A stretch of DNA of 64,000 bases from Flavobacterium indicum GPTSA100-9 = DSM 17447 (GTDB lineage: Bacteria; Bacteroidota; Bacteroidia; Flavobacteriales; Flavobacteriaceae): assembly GCF_000455605.1 (NCBI RefSeq), contig NC_017025.1:806001-870000 (forward strand), written 5' to 3'. Position 1 is the stretch's first letter. Every line of letters begins with the position of its first letter. A program made the position numbers and the translations under genes. Positions 1 through 8,391 of the stretch are shown here, piece after piece. A model generated the notes under the pieces. That model searched no databases, was not told the origin of the DNA, and saw only the letters and a program-made list of their open reading frames with translations.

Positions 1-721
1 TATTATGCTCAATTACTGCAGTTACACCCAATCTTTTTTCTGAGATTTCCATGATGACTTTTTTAATACTCGCTTCTGGACTCACTTGTGGTGTGTGTGT
101 AGTGTCTAACATATCTTTTACACGCAGTAATAATTTTTTACCTAAAGCGCCTCCTGGATGGTATTTGGCAAAATCTTCACTGCTAAAATTTCTCATCTGC
201 ATTAAGCAAACAGCCAGTGCATCTCCCAAAACTAATTGAGCTGTAGTACTGTTTGTTGGTGCTAATCCATTAGGACAAGATTCTGCATCAACATAGGCTA
301 ATAAAACGAAGTCCGATTCTTGAGCTAAAAAAGACTGTTCATTAGCGGTCATTCCTATTAAAGTATTTCCAAAATTTTTGATTATAGGAGCCAATACTTT
401 TATTTCTGGACTGTTTCCACTTTTTGAAATACAAATTACAACATCGCCAGGTTGTACCATGCCTAAATCTCCATGAATGGCTTCAGCAGCATGTAAAAAA
501 AGCGAAGGCGTACCTGTAGAATTTAAAGTTGCAACAATTTTTTGAGCAATTATGGCACTTTTTCCAATCCCCGTTACAACTAATCTGCCCTTACTGTTGT
601 AGATTAGTTCAACTGTTTTTATAAAATCTTCGTTTAAAAAGTCTATTAATTTGGCAATGCTTTCACTTTGAGAAAGTATTGATTTTTTTGCATTTAGTAG
701 TATTGTTTCAGCTGTGTTCAA
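1..721 (-). CDS. kdsD: Arabinose-5-phosphate isomerase KdsD/KpsF, partial (C-terminus beyond window)
   Basis: Interconverts ribulose-5-phosphate and arabinose-5-phosphate, the first step toward the KDO sugar of lipopolysaccharide. About 240 codons are visible; the gene runs off the left edge, so the rest of its CBS region is missing. An SIS domain is clear: VVTGIGKSAIIAQKIVATL, then HAAEAIHGDLGM and CISKSGNSPEIK, followed by HPGGALGKKLL and the start of a CBS pair (VKDMLDTT). No in-frame ATG fits the family N-terminus, and an in-frame stop lies two codons upstream of the TTG at 721, so TTG is the chosen start. Divergent from recQ, with a candidate promoter at 775-782. The identification is secure; the start codon is fairly secure. 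Confidence 0.9.
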   Translation of the reverse strand, partial: MNTAETILLNAKKSILSQSESIAKLIDFLNEDFIKTVELIYNSKGRLVVTGIGKSAIIAQKIVATLNSTGTPSLFLHAAEAIHGDLGMVQPGDVVICISKSGNSPEIKVLAPIIKNFGNTLIGMTANEQSFLAQESDFVLLAYVDAESCPNGLAPTNSTTAQLVLGDALAVCLMQMRNFSSEDFAKYHPGGALGKKLLLRVKDMLDTTHTPQVSPEASIKKVIMEISEKRLGVTAVIEHN

Positions 722-766
722 AATTCAAATAATTATATTTTTATTTTTCAAGAATAGTAGTATCTT

Positions 767-782
767 TATGTTTGCAAATTTA
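767..782. promoter_or_regulatory. Divergent -7 elements between kdsD and recQ
   Basis: TATGTTTG (767-774, plus strand) abuts CAAATTTA (775-782), which reads TAAATTTG on the minus strand. Both match the Bacteroidota -7 consensus TAnnTTTG and share a central TTTGCAAA palindrome. No good -33 TTTG was found at 17-23 bp for either, so activity is inferred. Confidence 0.45.
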
Positions 783-842
783 GGTAAAATCAAATAAAAA
801 ATTTCGAATTAAATTTGTTAATAAAATCTAGCATTTTTTTAC

Positions 843-3038
843 ATGAGAGAACACGAGATTGATTTGTACAAAGAATTAAAAAAATACTTCGGATTTAACC
901 AGTTCAAAGGGTTACAAGAACAAGTTGTTACAAGTATCATATCAGGTCATAATACTTTTGTTATTATGCCAACAGGAGGGGGTAAATCATTGTGTTACCA
1001 GTTGCCTGCATTAGTATTGGAAGGAACGGCAATTGTGGTTTCTCCTTTAATTGCCTTGATGAAAAATCAAGTTGATGCCATTCGAAGTTTAGGTTCGGAA
1101 ATGGGTGTAGCCCACGTTTTAAATTCTTCTTTAACTAAAACTGAGATTAATCAGGTTAAGGCCGACATAGTTTCGGGTAAAACGAAATTGTTGTATGTTG
1201 CTCCAGAATCTTTAACCAAAGAAGAATATATTCAGTTTTTAAATGAAGTAAAACTTTCTTTTGTGGCTATTGATGAAGCACACTGTATTTCGGAATGGGG
1301 TCATGATTTCAGACCTGAATATAGAAACTTAAGAAATATAATTCGACAATTAGGCGATGTGCCAATTATAGGTTTAACGGCAACTGCTACTCCAAAGGTG
1401 CAAGAAGATATCTTGAAAAATTTAGATATGCCCGATGCAAACGTATTTAAAGCATCGTTTAATAGACCAAATTTATATTACGAAGTACGCCCTAAAACTA
1501 AAAATGTTGAAGCAGATATTATTCGTTTTATTAAACAACACAAAGGAAAATCTGGTGTAATATATTGTTTGAGTAGAAAAAAAGTAGAAGAAATTGCCCA
1601 AGTACTTCAGGTAAATGGTATTTCGGCGGTTCCTTATCATGCAGGATTAGATGCCAAGACTCGAGCGAAACATCAGGATATGTTTTTAATGGAAGATGTT
1701 GAAGTGGTTGTGGCGACTATTGCTTTTGGAATGGGTATCGATAAGCCTGATGTACGCTTTGTAATTCACCACGATATTCCTAAATCATTAGAAAGTTATT
1801 ATCAAGAAACTGGTCGCGCTGGTCGAGATGGAGGAGAAGGGCATTGTTTAGCGTATTACTCTTATAAAGATATTGAAAAATTAGAAAAGTTCATGGCAGG
1901 AAAGCCTGTTGCCGAACAAGAAATTGGTTATGCTTTATTACAAGAAGTAGTGGCGTATGCCGAAACTTCAATGTCTCGTAGAAAATATTTATTGCATTAT
2001 TTTGGAGAAGAATTCGATGAAGTAAATGGGGAAGGGGCCGACATGGATGATAATGTTAGAAATCCAAAAAAGAAAGTAGAAGCCAAAAACGAAGTGGTTA
2101 CTTTATTAGAAGTAATTCGTGCTACCAAGCAACTCTACAAACCGAAAGAAGTTATTTTGGCTTTAGTAGGTAAAGTGAATGCTATAATAAAAGCACAAAA
2201 AATTGATACTTTGTCTTGTTTTGGAGCAGGAACTTCTCACGACGAAAAATATTGGATGGCATTAATACGACAAGTTTTAGTTGCTGGTTTTATTACAAAA
2301 GATATTGAAAGTTATGGTGTGTTGAAATTGTCATCTACAGGTGAAAATTTCATTAAAAAACCATACTCTTTTATGATGACAGAAGATCATGAATTCAACG
2401 AAGAAGAGGATGATACTATTGTTTCCGCTTCTAAATCTTCAGGAACAGCAGATGAAGCTTTAATGGCAATGTTAAAAGATTTGCGCAAAAAAGAAGCAAA
2501 AAAACATGGGGTGCCTCCTTTTGTAGTTTTTCAAGATCCTTCTCTCGAAGATATGTCGTTAAAATATCCAATCACCATTGACGAATTAAGTAATGTGCAT
2601 GGTGTTGGCGAAGGTAAAGCTAAAAAATATGGTAAAGCATTCGTGGATTTAATTGCGCGTTATGTTGAAGATAATGACATTATCCGTCCGGATGATTTGG
2701 TTGTAAAGTCTACAGGAGCTAATTCTGGTTTAAAATTATACATCATTCAAAACGTTGATAGAAAATTGGCTTTAGATGATATTGCAGCTGCAAAAGGATT
2801 AAGTATGGATGATTTGTTGAAAGAGATGGAGCAAATTGTTTATTCAGGAACTAAACTTAATATTACCTATTGGTTGGATGATATTTTAGATGAAGACCAA
2901 CAGGAAGAAATTCACGATTATTTCATGGAATCTGAAACAGACCGAATTGAAGATGCACTGAAAGAATTTGATGGTGATTACGATACTGAAGAACTTCGTT
3001 TAATGCGAATTAAATTTATTAGTGAAGTAGCGAATTAA
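843..3038 (+). CDS. recQ: ATP-dependent DNA helicase RecQ
   Basis: A 3'-5' superfamily 2 helicase acting in recombination and replication-fork repair. 731 residues, the long form usual in Flavobacteria. Walker A MPTGGGKS lies at about 42-49, the DEAH box (AIDEAHCISEWGHDFRPEY) near 140-160, motif III GLTATATPKV, and motif VI QETGRAGRDG near 325. A zinc/winged-helix (RQC) region follows, though the usual cysteine cluster is thin here (EVVAYAETSMSRRKYLLHYFGE). A HRDC domain lies near 575-635 (ITIDELSNVHGVGEGKAKKYG). The C-terminal stretch of about 90 residues is acidic. Single gene with a terminator just downstream; function is secure. Confidence 0.97.
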   Translation: MREHEIDLYKELKKYFGFNQFKGLQEQVVTSIISGHNTFVIMPTGGGKSLCYQLPALVLEGTAIVVSPLIALMKNQVDAIRSLGSEMGVAHVLNSSLTKTEINQVKADIVSGKTKLLYVAPESLTKEEYIQFLNEVKLSFVAIDEAHCISEWGHDFRPEYRNLRNIIRQLGDVPIIGLTATATPKVQEDILKNLDMPDANVFKASFNRPNLYYEVRPKTKNVEADIIRFIKQHKGKSGVIYCLSRKKVEEIAQVLQVNGISAVPYHAGLDAKTRAKHQDMFLMEDVEVVVATIAFGMGIDKPDVRFVIHHDIPKSLESYYQETGRAGRDGGEGHCLAYYSYKDIEKLEKFMAGKPVAEQEIGYALLQEVVAYAETSMSRRKYLLHYFGEEFDEVNGEGADMDDNVRNPKKKVEAKNEVVTLLEVIRATKQLYKPKEVILALVGKVNAIIKAQKIDTLSCFGAGTSHDEKYWMALIRQVLVAGFITKDIESYGVLKLSSTGENFIKKPYSFMMTEDHEFNEEEDDTIVSASKSSGTADEALMAMLKDLRKKEAKKHGVPPFVVFQDPSLEDMSLKYPITIDELSNVHGVGEGKAKKYGKAFVDLIARYVEDNDIIRPDDLVVKSTGANSGLKLYIIQNVDRKLALDDIAAAKGLSMDDLLKEMEQIVYSGTKLNITYWLDDILDEDQQEEIHDYFMESETDRIEDALKEFDGDYDTEELRLMRIKFISEVAN

Positions 3039-3059
3039 AAAATAAACATTTTAATATTC

Positions 3060-3118
3060 AAAACACCCAATCTTGTTTAACTTTTACGATTTGAACTTGA
3101 TTGGGTGTTTTGTTTTTT
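3060..3118 (+). terminator. Rho-independent terminator after recQ
   Basis: AAACACCCAATC and GATTGGGTGTTTT form a 12-bp stem around a 26-base loop, followed by a T run. Confidence 0.8.
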
Positions 3119-3227
3119 ATAATTATTTATGCTTACTTTCTCGTTTTTTGGAAGAAGAACGGCTTAAACAAAAAATAAAAATCTATTAAATTTTCAGCAA
3201 TTCAAATTTTTTATGTTTAACGTTTTT

Positions 3228-3235
3228 TAAATTTG
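3228..3235 (+). promoter_or_regulatory. Candidate -7 element upstream of the fasciclin lipoprotein
   Basis: TAAATTTG matches TAnnTTTG 33 bp before the start codon. No clear -33 TTTG at the right distance. Confidence 0.4.
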
Positions 3236-3268
3236 TTTAAACAAAATTAATATAAAAAAAATTGAATT

Positions 3269-4234
3269 ATGAAAAGAAACATTAAATTAAAAATTTTAGG
3301 GCTAGTTCTTTCAACAGTCTTAATGAGTTGTGACGGAGATGATGATTCAACTCCAATTGTAAACCAGCAATCTGTGGCAAGTATTGCTTCGTCTAATCCA
3401 AATTTTTCAATTCTTGTATCTGCATTAAACAGAGCTGGATTAACAGCAACTCTTAGCGGATCAGGTAATTTTACCGTTTTTGCTCCAACAAATGAAGCAT
3501 TTAATACCTTCTTGGCAGCCAACGGATTTAGTTCAGTTGATGCAGTTCCTGTACCTGTATTAAAAGAAATTTTATTAAATCATGTTATTAATGATGAGTT
3601 GTTTTCAAATGAGTTATCTACTGGTTATGTAAAGACACTAGGTAAAGGAAGTGCTTCAGCAACAAATACACTAAGTATGTATGTAAATACTACAAGTGGT
3701 GTTAAATTAAATGGTGTTTCAACGGTTACAGCAGCTGACATTGATGCTTCAAATGGTGTTATTCATCAGGTGAATGCAGTTATTGGATTACCAACGATAG
3801 TAACACATGCAACAGCAAATGCTAACTTTACATCTTTAGTAGCAGCTCTAACTAGAAATGATATGCCTGATTTTGTAGGTATATTGTCTGGTACGGCTTC
3901 TTCTCCTTTCACTGTTTTTGCCCCAACAAATACAGCCTTTTCAAATTTATTAACTGAGTTTGGATGGGCAACTTTAAACGATGTTCCTACTAATGTTTTA
4001 GAAAACACATTGAAATATCATGTTGTTGCAGGAGCTAATGTTTTATCGTCCAACTTAACCAATAATATGTCAGTAACCACATTTCAAGGACAAAACTTTA
4101 CAATTGGTTTAACAAACGGTCCTAAAATTACTGATGCTAATAATCGTGTGAGTAATATTGTAGCTACAGATGTACAATGTGCCAATGGCGTTATACATGT
4201 ACTAGATAAAGTTATAGTTCCAGTTTTAAATTAG
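3269..4234 (+). CDS. Lipoprotein with two fasciclin (FAS1) domains
   Basis: Surface or periplasmic adhesion-type protein. The N-terminus (MKRNIKLKILGLVLS, then LMSC) is a lipoprotein signal with Cys at about residue 21, followed by an acidic linker DGDDDS. Two FAS1 repeats follow, about 35-170 and 172-320. Each has the H1 motif (FTVFAPTNEAF; FTVFAPTNTAF) and an H2-like region (ANGVIHVLDKVIVP; SNGVIHQVNAVIGLP). FAS1 domains mediate cell-matrix or cell-cell contact in many phyla, but the ligand here is unknown. Transcribed alone, with its own -7 element and terminator. No odd composition. Confidence 0.92.
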   Translation: MKRNIKLKILGLVLSTVLMSCDGDDDSTPIVNQQSVASIASSNPNFSILVSALNRAGLTATLSGSGNFTVFAPTNEAFNTFLAANGFSSVDAVPVPVLKEILLNHVINDELFSNELSTGYVKTLGKGSASATNTLSMYVNTTSGVKLNGVSTVTAADIDASNGVIHQVNAVIGLPTIVTHATANANFTSLVAALTRNDMPDFVGILSGTASSPFTVFAPTNTAFSNLLTEFGWATLNDVPTNVLENTLKYHVVAGANVLSSNLTNNMSVTTFQGQNFTIGLTNGPKITDANNRVSNIVATDVQCANGVIHVLDKVIVPVLN

Positions 4235-4254
4235 TTGAAGTATTTATTTAGTTT

Positions 4255-4280
4255 AAGCCATCGTAATGATGGCTTTTTTT
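4255..4280 (+). terminator. Terminator after the FAS1 lipoprotein
   Basis: AAGCCATC and GATGGCTT form an 8-bp stem with a 5-base loop, followed by Ts. It touches the 3' end of the convergent small gene. Confidence 0.75.
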
Positions 4281-4515
4281 ATTCATAATATTCTCCTCTA
4301 TGAGGTTTTAATAGATCTCGGAATTTTATCATATCATTTTCTTCCACTACTAAATAAGCCAAAGCATACATTTCGTTTACTATTTCAAATCCAGTTATAT
4401 TTAAACTATAGTTTTCTGTTTGAATAAATTCTTTTAAATGAATTTCATGATGTTCGGCTGTTTTTGCAGCAGTTGCACCCCTAAAATCCCATATAAGTTT
4501 TATTTTCTTATTCAT
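4279..4515 (-). CDS. Conserved small protein of unknown function
   Basis: 78 residues, no signal peptide and no membrane segment, so probably cytosolic. I recognise it only as a type of short protein seen in Flavobacteria. It contains a His-rich motif (KTAEHHEIHLKEF) near 17-29, a short beta-like stretch YSLNITGFEIVNEMYALAYLVV, and an acidic C-terminus. The clustered H-H-x-x-H could bind metal, but this is speculation. It stands alone between two plus-strand genes. Coding is supported by amino-acid composition typical of real proteins and by a reasonable start with A-rich upstream sequence. Confidence 0.65.
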   Translation of the reverse strand: MNKKIKLIWDFRGATAAKTAEHHEIHLKEFIQTENYSLNITGFEIVNEMYALAYLVVEENDMIKFRDLLKPHRGEYYE

Positions 4516-4583
4516 CTTAAAAGGTTTTTTATATTTTTGAATACTTTTAACTAACTATTTTACACAACAAAATTACTGCTAAA

Positions 4584-6242
4584 ATGAAGTATATCCTATT
4601 TAATTTTTTTTTCCTTATATCACTTTTTACAATAGGTCAAAATACAGCTTTTGAAATCACTTACCAAAGAAGTTCAAATGGTAAAATCATAGATAATCAA
4701 GATTTAATAAAAGTCATTGCTACTTCAACTTATGCTTTGCTTTCTACAGAAAAAATCCAAAATAACAGCGCAACTGTTCCATTTGAAAAAACCATTGTCA
4801 ATACAACTGATTTAAGTTTCACTCAAGTGGCATCATTAAAAAATAACCAAGTAGTTAGTTATGAAGACAAAGAAGCGATTCAAAAACAACAACTTGAATT
4901 GTTGCCTGATACTAAAAAAATTCTTGGGTACAGCTGTAAAAAAGCAAAAACAATTATAAATTCTAACACAATTGAAATTTGGTACACGAATCAAATTCCG
5001 GTAAAAGCGAGTCCGTCGCTATTAGGAATTAATTTAGGGTTGGTATTAGAAATAACCAGGAATGGAAACAGTACAACTCAAGCCATTTCAATAAAAAAAG
5101 TGAAACTCAAAACGGATATAACGAATACAACCAAAAATAATGTAGATGTATTAACATATAAAGATTTACTTTGGAAAAGTCGTTTTACAACCATCCCAAT
5201 TTTTAAAGATGAAATTATTAATTTTTCATCTGATGTTAAATCAACAGATTCTATATTAAAATTAGTGAATGGAACTGTTGCCTTACGAAAAATAAAAGTT
5301 CCAAGTGAAACCAAAAACCAATTGGTGTTTTTAGATTTAATTGAACAATCTAATGGTGATGCTTATGATCGTACTGGCTCTGTTTTTATCATTCCTGTTC
5401 AATCGTCTAAGCAAACTTTTTTAAGTGGGTTGGAAAAAGGGAAAGAAGTGTTACCTATTTATGAAAACGGCAATGGTAAAAAATACCAAGGGGTAGTGGC
5501 CACAACTTCTTATGAACCTTTAACCGAATTGATGCGCTTTTTTACTCCATTTGGAATTAAACAATATAATCATATTCAACTAAAAGATAAAAATTGGGAA
5601 GAACAAGTGTTTTATCGTCAGGAGATTACCGATGTTTTACAACAGTATGCCAATCAAGAAGTTTGGATTGGGGTATTTATTGGTAATTATGATAAAGGAG
5701 GGCATAAAATTTCTATGAATATTACGTTGCATCCTGAAGATGTACCATCGAAACTCCAAAAAATGATTCCGTTATTTAATACAACTAATGTAATGGAAAT
5801 GGGCGGACAAGAATATGGAACTATGTTTGATGTTGCTAAAGGATTGGAAGTGCAGGTTAAATTAGAACAACCATTGAAAAATGTTAAACTAAGATACATC
5901 ACAACAGGTCACGGCGGTTGGGAAAATGGAGATGAATTTGTGCCTAAAAAAAATACCCTTTTTATGAATGGTAAAGAAGTTTTTCAATTTACGCCTTGGC
6001 GACAAGATTGTGGATCCTATCGTCAATTCAATCCAGCTTCAGGGAATTTTCCAAACGGCTTGTCTTCTTCCGATTATAGTAGAGCCAATTGGTGTCCAGG
6101 AATGGTTACTACCCCAACTTATATTGATTTAGGTGATTTGCCTGCTGGAGATTATACGTTTCAGGTGAAAATTCCACAAGGTCAATCCGAAGGCGGAAGT
6201 TTCAGTGCTTGGAATGTTTCAGGAATATTACTAGGCGAATAG
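4584..6242 (+). CDS. Secreted GLPGLI-domain / PNGase F-like fusion protein
   Basis: 552 residues. An N-terminal signal peptide ends near TIGQ (about residue 19). Residues of about 20-215 look like the GLPGLI family (FEITYQRSSNGK start; LGYSCKKAKTI; EIWYTNQIPV). Residues of about 230-552 resemble the two-lobed fold of peptide-N4-(N-acetyl-beta-glucosaminyl)asparagine amidase F, which removes N-glycans from glycoproteins. NGDAYDRTG (D262) fits the segment carrying catalytic Asp60 of PNGase F. GHGGWENGDEF (E451) fits the Glu206 segment, and the paired QDC/WCPGM cysteines fit its 231-252 disulfide. The other two disulfides and the Glu118 region do not match well, so substrate or activity may differ. 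Expected location: periplasm or secreted. Confidence 0.75.
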   Translation: MKYILFNFFFLISLFTIGQNTAFEITYQRSSNGKIIDNQDLIKVIATSTYALLSTEKIQNNSATVPFEKTIVNTTDLSFTQVASLKNNQVVSYEDKEAIQKQQLELLPDTKKILGYSCKKAKTIINSNTIEIWYTNQIPVKASPSLLGINLGLVLEITRNGNSTTQAISIKKVKLKTDITNTTKNNVDVLTYKDLLWKSRFTTIPIFKDEIINFSSDVKSTDSILKLVNGTVALRKIKVPSETKNQLVFLDLIEQSNGDAYDRTGSVFIIPVQSSKQTFLSGLEKGKEVLPIYENGNGKKYQGVVATTSYEPLTELMRFFTPFGIKQYNHIQLKDKNWEEQVFYRQEITDVLQQYANQEVWIGVFIGNYDKGGHKISMNITLHPEDVPSKLQKMIPLFNTTNVMEMGGQEYGTMFDVAKGLEVQVKLEQPLKNVKLRYITTGHGGWENGDEFVPKKNTLFMNGKEVFQFTPWRQDCGSYRQFNPASGNFPNGLSSSDYSRANWCPGMVTTPTYIDLGDLPAGDYTFQVKIPQGQSEGGSFSAWNVSGILLGE

Positions 6243-6280
6243 TACAAATTGTCTCATTTCAAATAACCAACAATTTTGTC

Positions 6281-6288
6281 TATTTTTG
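6281..6288 (+). promoter_or_regulatory. -7 element for the FAD oxidoreductase operon
   Basis: TATTTTTG matches TAnnTTTG 19 bp before the ATG at 6308, giving a short leader. No -33 TTTG at ideal spacing. Confidence 0.5.
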
Positions 6289-6307
6289 CATACTAAATTG
6301 TTTGTAC

Positions 6308-7867
6308 ATGCCACGTGAATTATTGGTTCAAGTTTCTCCAGAAGTTGCTCATCATGATGAGCAATTGTATCCTCATATTGCTAAGTTAATTCAGGTTCCA
6401 GTTCAAGACATTCAAAAGATCGTGGTTATCAAACGTTCTATTGATGCGCGTCAACGAACTATAAAATTTAATTTAAAACTGCATGTTTTCCTAACGGGAG
6501 AGCCGTTAGTAGTTAACAAAGTTGAATTGCCTAATTATCCTAATGTAGAAAATGCTCAAGAAGTGATTGTAGTAGGGGCAGGTCCGGCCGGACTTTTCGC
6601 AGCCTTGCAGTTAATTGAATTGGGATTAAAACCAATTGTTCTTGAAAGAGGGAAAGATGTTCGTGGAAGAAGACGTGATTTAAAAGCAATTAACAGAGAT
6701 GGAATTGTTAATGAAGATTCAAATTATTGCTTTGGAGAAGGTGGGGCAGGAACGTACTCTGATGGTAAATTATATACGCGCTCAAAAAAGAGAGGCGATG
6801 TAGATCGAATTCTGCAATTGTTAGTAGCATTTGGTGCCACTCCAGATATTATGGTGGAAGCTCATCCGCATATTGGTACTAATAAATTGCCGCAAATTAT
6901 TCAAGATATAAGAGAAAAAATTATAGAGCACGGTGGAAAAGTACTGTTTGAAACTCGAGTTACAGATATTTTGATAAAGAATAATGAAGTTCAAGGAGTT
7001 CAAATTCAAGACGGTTCTACCATTCATGCTTCAAAATTGATATTAGCTACAGGACATTCTGCTCGTGATATTTTTGAATTATTGCATCGAAAAGAAGTAC
7101 TGATTGAAGCTAAACCTTTTGCTTTAGGAGTTCGAGCGGAACATCCTCAACAATTAATTGATTCTATCCAATATTCTTGCGATTTTAGAGGAGCGTATTT
7201 ACCACCTGCACCGTATAGTATAGTAAAACAAATTGGAGGAAGAGGAATGTACTCTTTTTGTATGTGTCCAGGTGGAGTTATTGCACCTTGTGCTACAGCG
7301 AATGGGGAAGTAGTAACGAATGGTTGGTCGCCTTCAAAACGAGATCAAGCTACGGCAAATTCTGGAATTGTTGTTGAATTAAGATTGGAAGATTTTAAGC
7401 CGTTTGCTCAGTTTGGACCTTTGGCAGGAATGGAATTTCAAAAAGATATTGAACAACGGGCATGGCGCTTAGCAGGAAGTACACAACAAGTTCCAGCACA
7501 GCGTATGGTTGATTTTTCGCAATCAAAAATTTCATCTAGTATTCCCAAGACTTCTTATGTTCCGGGTACACAAAGTGTGGAATTTGGTGAAGTGTTTCCA
7601 GGGTTTTTAACACAAACTATGCGCGAAGGTTTTGTACAGTTTGGAAAATCAATGAAAGGTTATTTTACTAATGAAGCAATATTGCATGCTCCAGAAAGTA
7701 GAACGTCTTCTCCTGTTCGAATTCCAAGAGATAATTATACTTTAGAACACCTACAAATAAAAGGACTTTATCCCTGTGGTGAAGGAGCGGGTTATGCCGG
7801 CGGAATCATTTCTGCAGCTATAGATGGAGAAAAATGCGCGTTAAAAATTAAAGAAGCAATTGGATGA
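6308..7867 (+). CDS. NAD(P)/FAD-dependent oxidoreductase (COG2509 type)
   Basis: 519 residues from the ATG at 6308. An upstream in-frame ATG at 6209 would overlap the preceding gene and precede the promoter core, so it was rejected. A Rossmann FAD-binding motif VIVVGAGPAGLFAALQL sits near residue 88, followed by the second FAD contact LERGKDVRGRRRD. The C-terminus LYPCGEGAGYAGGIISAAIDG is the usual FAD-closing segment. The N-terminal ~80 residues (ELLVQVSPEVAHHD) are a separate small domain typical of this family. The substrate is unknown. It overlaps the downstream GNAT gene by 4 bp, so the two are co-transcribed with mltG. Confidence 0.9.
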   Translation: MPRELLVQVSPEVAHHDEQLYPHIAKLIQVPVQDIQKIVVIKRSIDARQRTIKFNLKLHVFLTGEPLVVNKVELPNYPNVENAQEVIVVGAGPAGLFAALQLIELGLKPIVLERGKDVRGRRRDLKAINRDGIVNEDSNYCFGEGGAGTYSDGKLYTRSKKRGDVDRILQLLVAFGATPDIMVEAHPHIGTNKLPQIIQDIREKIIEHGGKVLFETRVTDILIKNNEVQGVQIQDGSTIHASKLILATGHSARDIFELLHRKEVLIEAKPFALGVRAEHPQQLIDSIQYSCDFRGAYLPPAPYSIVKQIGGRGMYSFCMCPGGVIAPCATANGEVVTNGWSPSKRDQATANSGIVVELRLEDFKPFAQFGPLAGMEFQKDIEQRAWRLAGSTQQVPAQRMVDFSQSKISSSIPKTSYVPGTQSVEFGEVFPGFLTQTMREGFVQFGKSMKGYFTNEAILHAPESRTSSPVRIPRDNYTLEHLQIKGLYPCGEGAGYAGGIISAAIDGEKCALKIKEAIG

Positions 7868-8388
7868 TTTTAAAAGGAGAAAATATTGATTTGAGGGCTT
7901 TAGAACCTGAAGATTTAACATTTTTATATGAAATTGAAAATGATGAGTTGATTTGGGAAGTCAGTCATACTCAAACGCCGTACAGTAAATGGGTGTTAAA
8001 ACAATATTTGGAAAATGCACACCAAGATATCTATGAAGCCAAACAGTTAAGGTTAGCCATTGAAGATAAAAAGTCCAATCAGTTAATTGGATTAGTAGAT
8101 TTGTTTGATTTTGATTTTAAAAATAGTAGAGCGGGTGTTGGAATTGTGATTCAAGAAGCATCAAGAGGCAATGGATTAGGTTCAGAGGTTTTACAGCAGT
8201 TAATTACCTATTCATTTTCACATTTACAATTGCATCAACTTTATGCAAATATTAGCATTAATAACGAAGCTAGTATTAAGCTTTTTACTAAATTTGGCTT
8301 CCAAAAAATAGGAATAAAAAAACAATGGAATAAAATTAATGGTCAATTTGTTGACGAAGTATTATTCCAATTAATAAACAACCCATAA
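7864..8388 (+). CDS. GNAT N-acetyltransferase (RimJ/RimL or SpeG-like)
   Basis: 174 residues, one GNAT domain that transfers acetyl from acetyl-CoA to an amine. The N-terminus LKGENIDLRALEPEDLTFLYEIEN is typical of the RimJ/SpeG branch. The acetyl-CoA binding loop is QEASRGNGLGSEVLQQLI (about 98-115; R/Q-x-x-G-x-G/A core). The C-terminal NEASIKLFTKFGFQKIG is the usual substrate-side helix. The acceptor could be a ribosomal protein N-terminus or a polyamine; the sequence does not decide. Start overlaps the oxidoreductase stop as ATGA. Confidence 0.88.
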   Translation: MILKGENIDLRALEPEDLTFLYEIENDELIWEVSHTQTPYSKWVLKQYLENAHQDIYEAKQLRLAIEDKKSNQLIGLVDLFDFDFKNSRAGVGIVIQEASRGNGLGSEVLQQLITYSFSHLQLHQLYANISINNEASIKLFTKFGFQKIGIKKQWNKINGQFVDEVLFQLINNP

Positions 8389-8391
8389 AGA

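Noticed and set aside
51..239. A 62-codon plus-strand frame over kdsD
   Set aside because: It is antisense to clear SIS/CBS coding sequence and has no matching start context.
3247..4008. Antisense frames over the FAS1 gene
   Set aside because: Shadow frames of a strong coding gene with a lipoprotein signal and two FAS1 repeats.
6209..6307. Upstream in-frame start for the FAD oxidoreductase
   Set aside because: It overlaps the 3' end of the PNGase-like gene and precedes a promoter core; the extra residues do not resemble the family.
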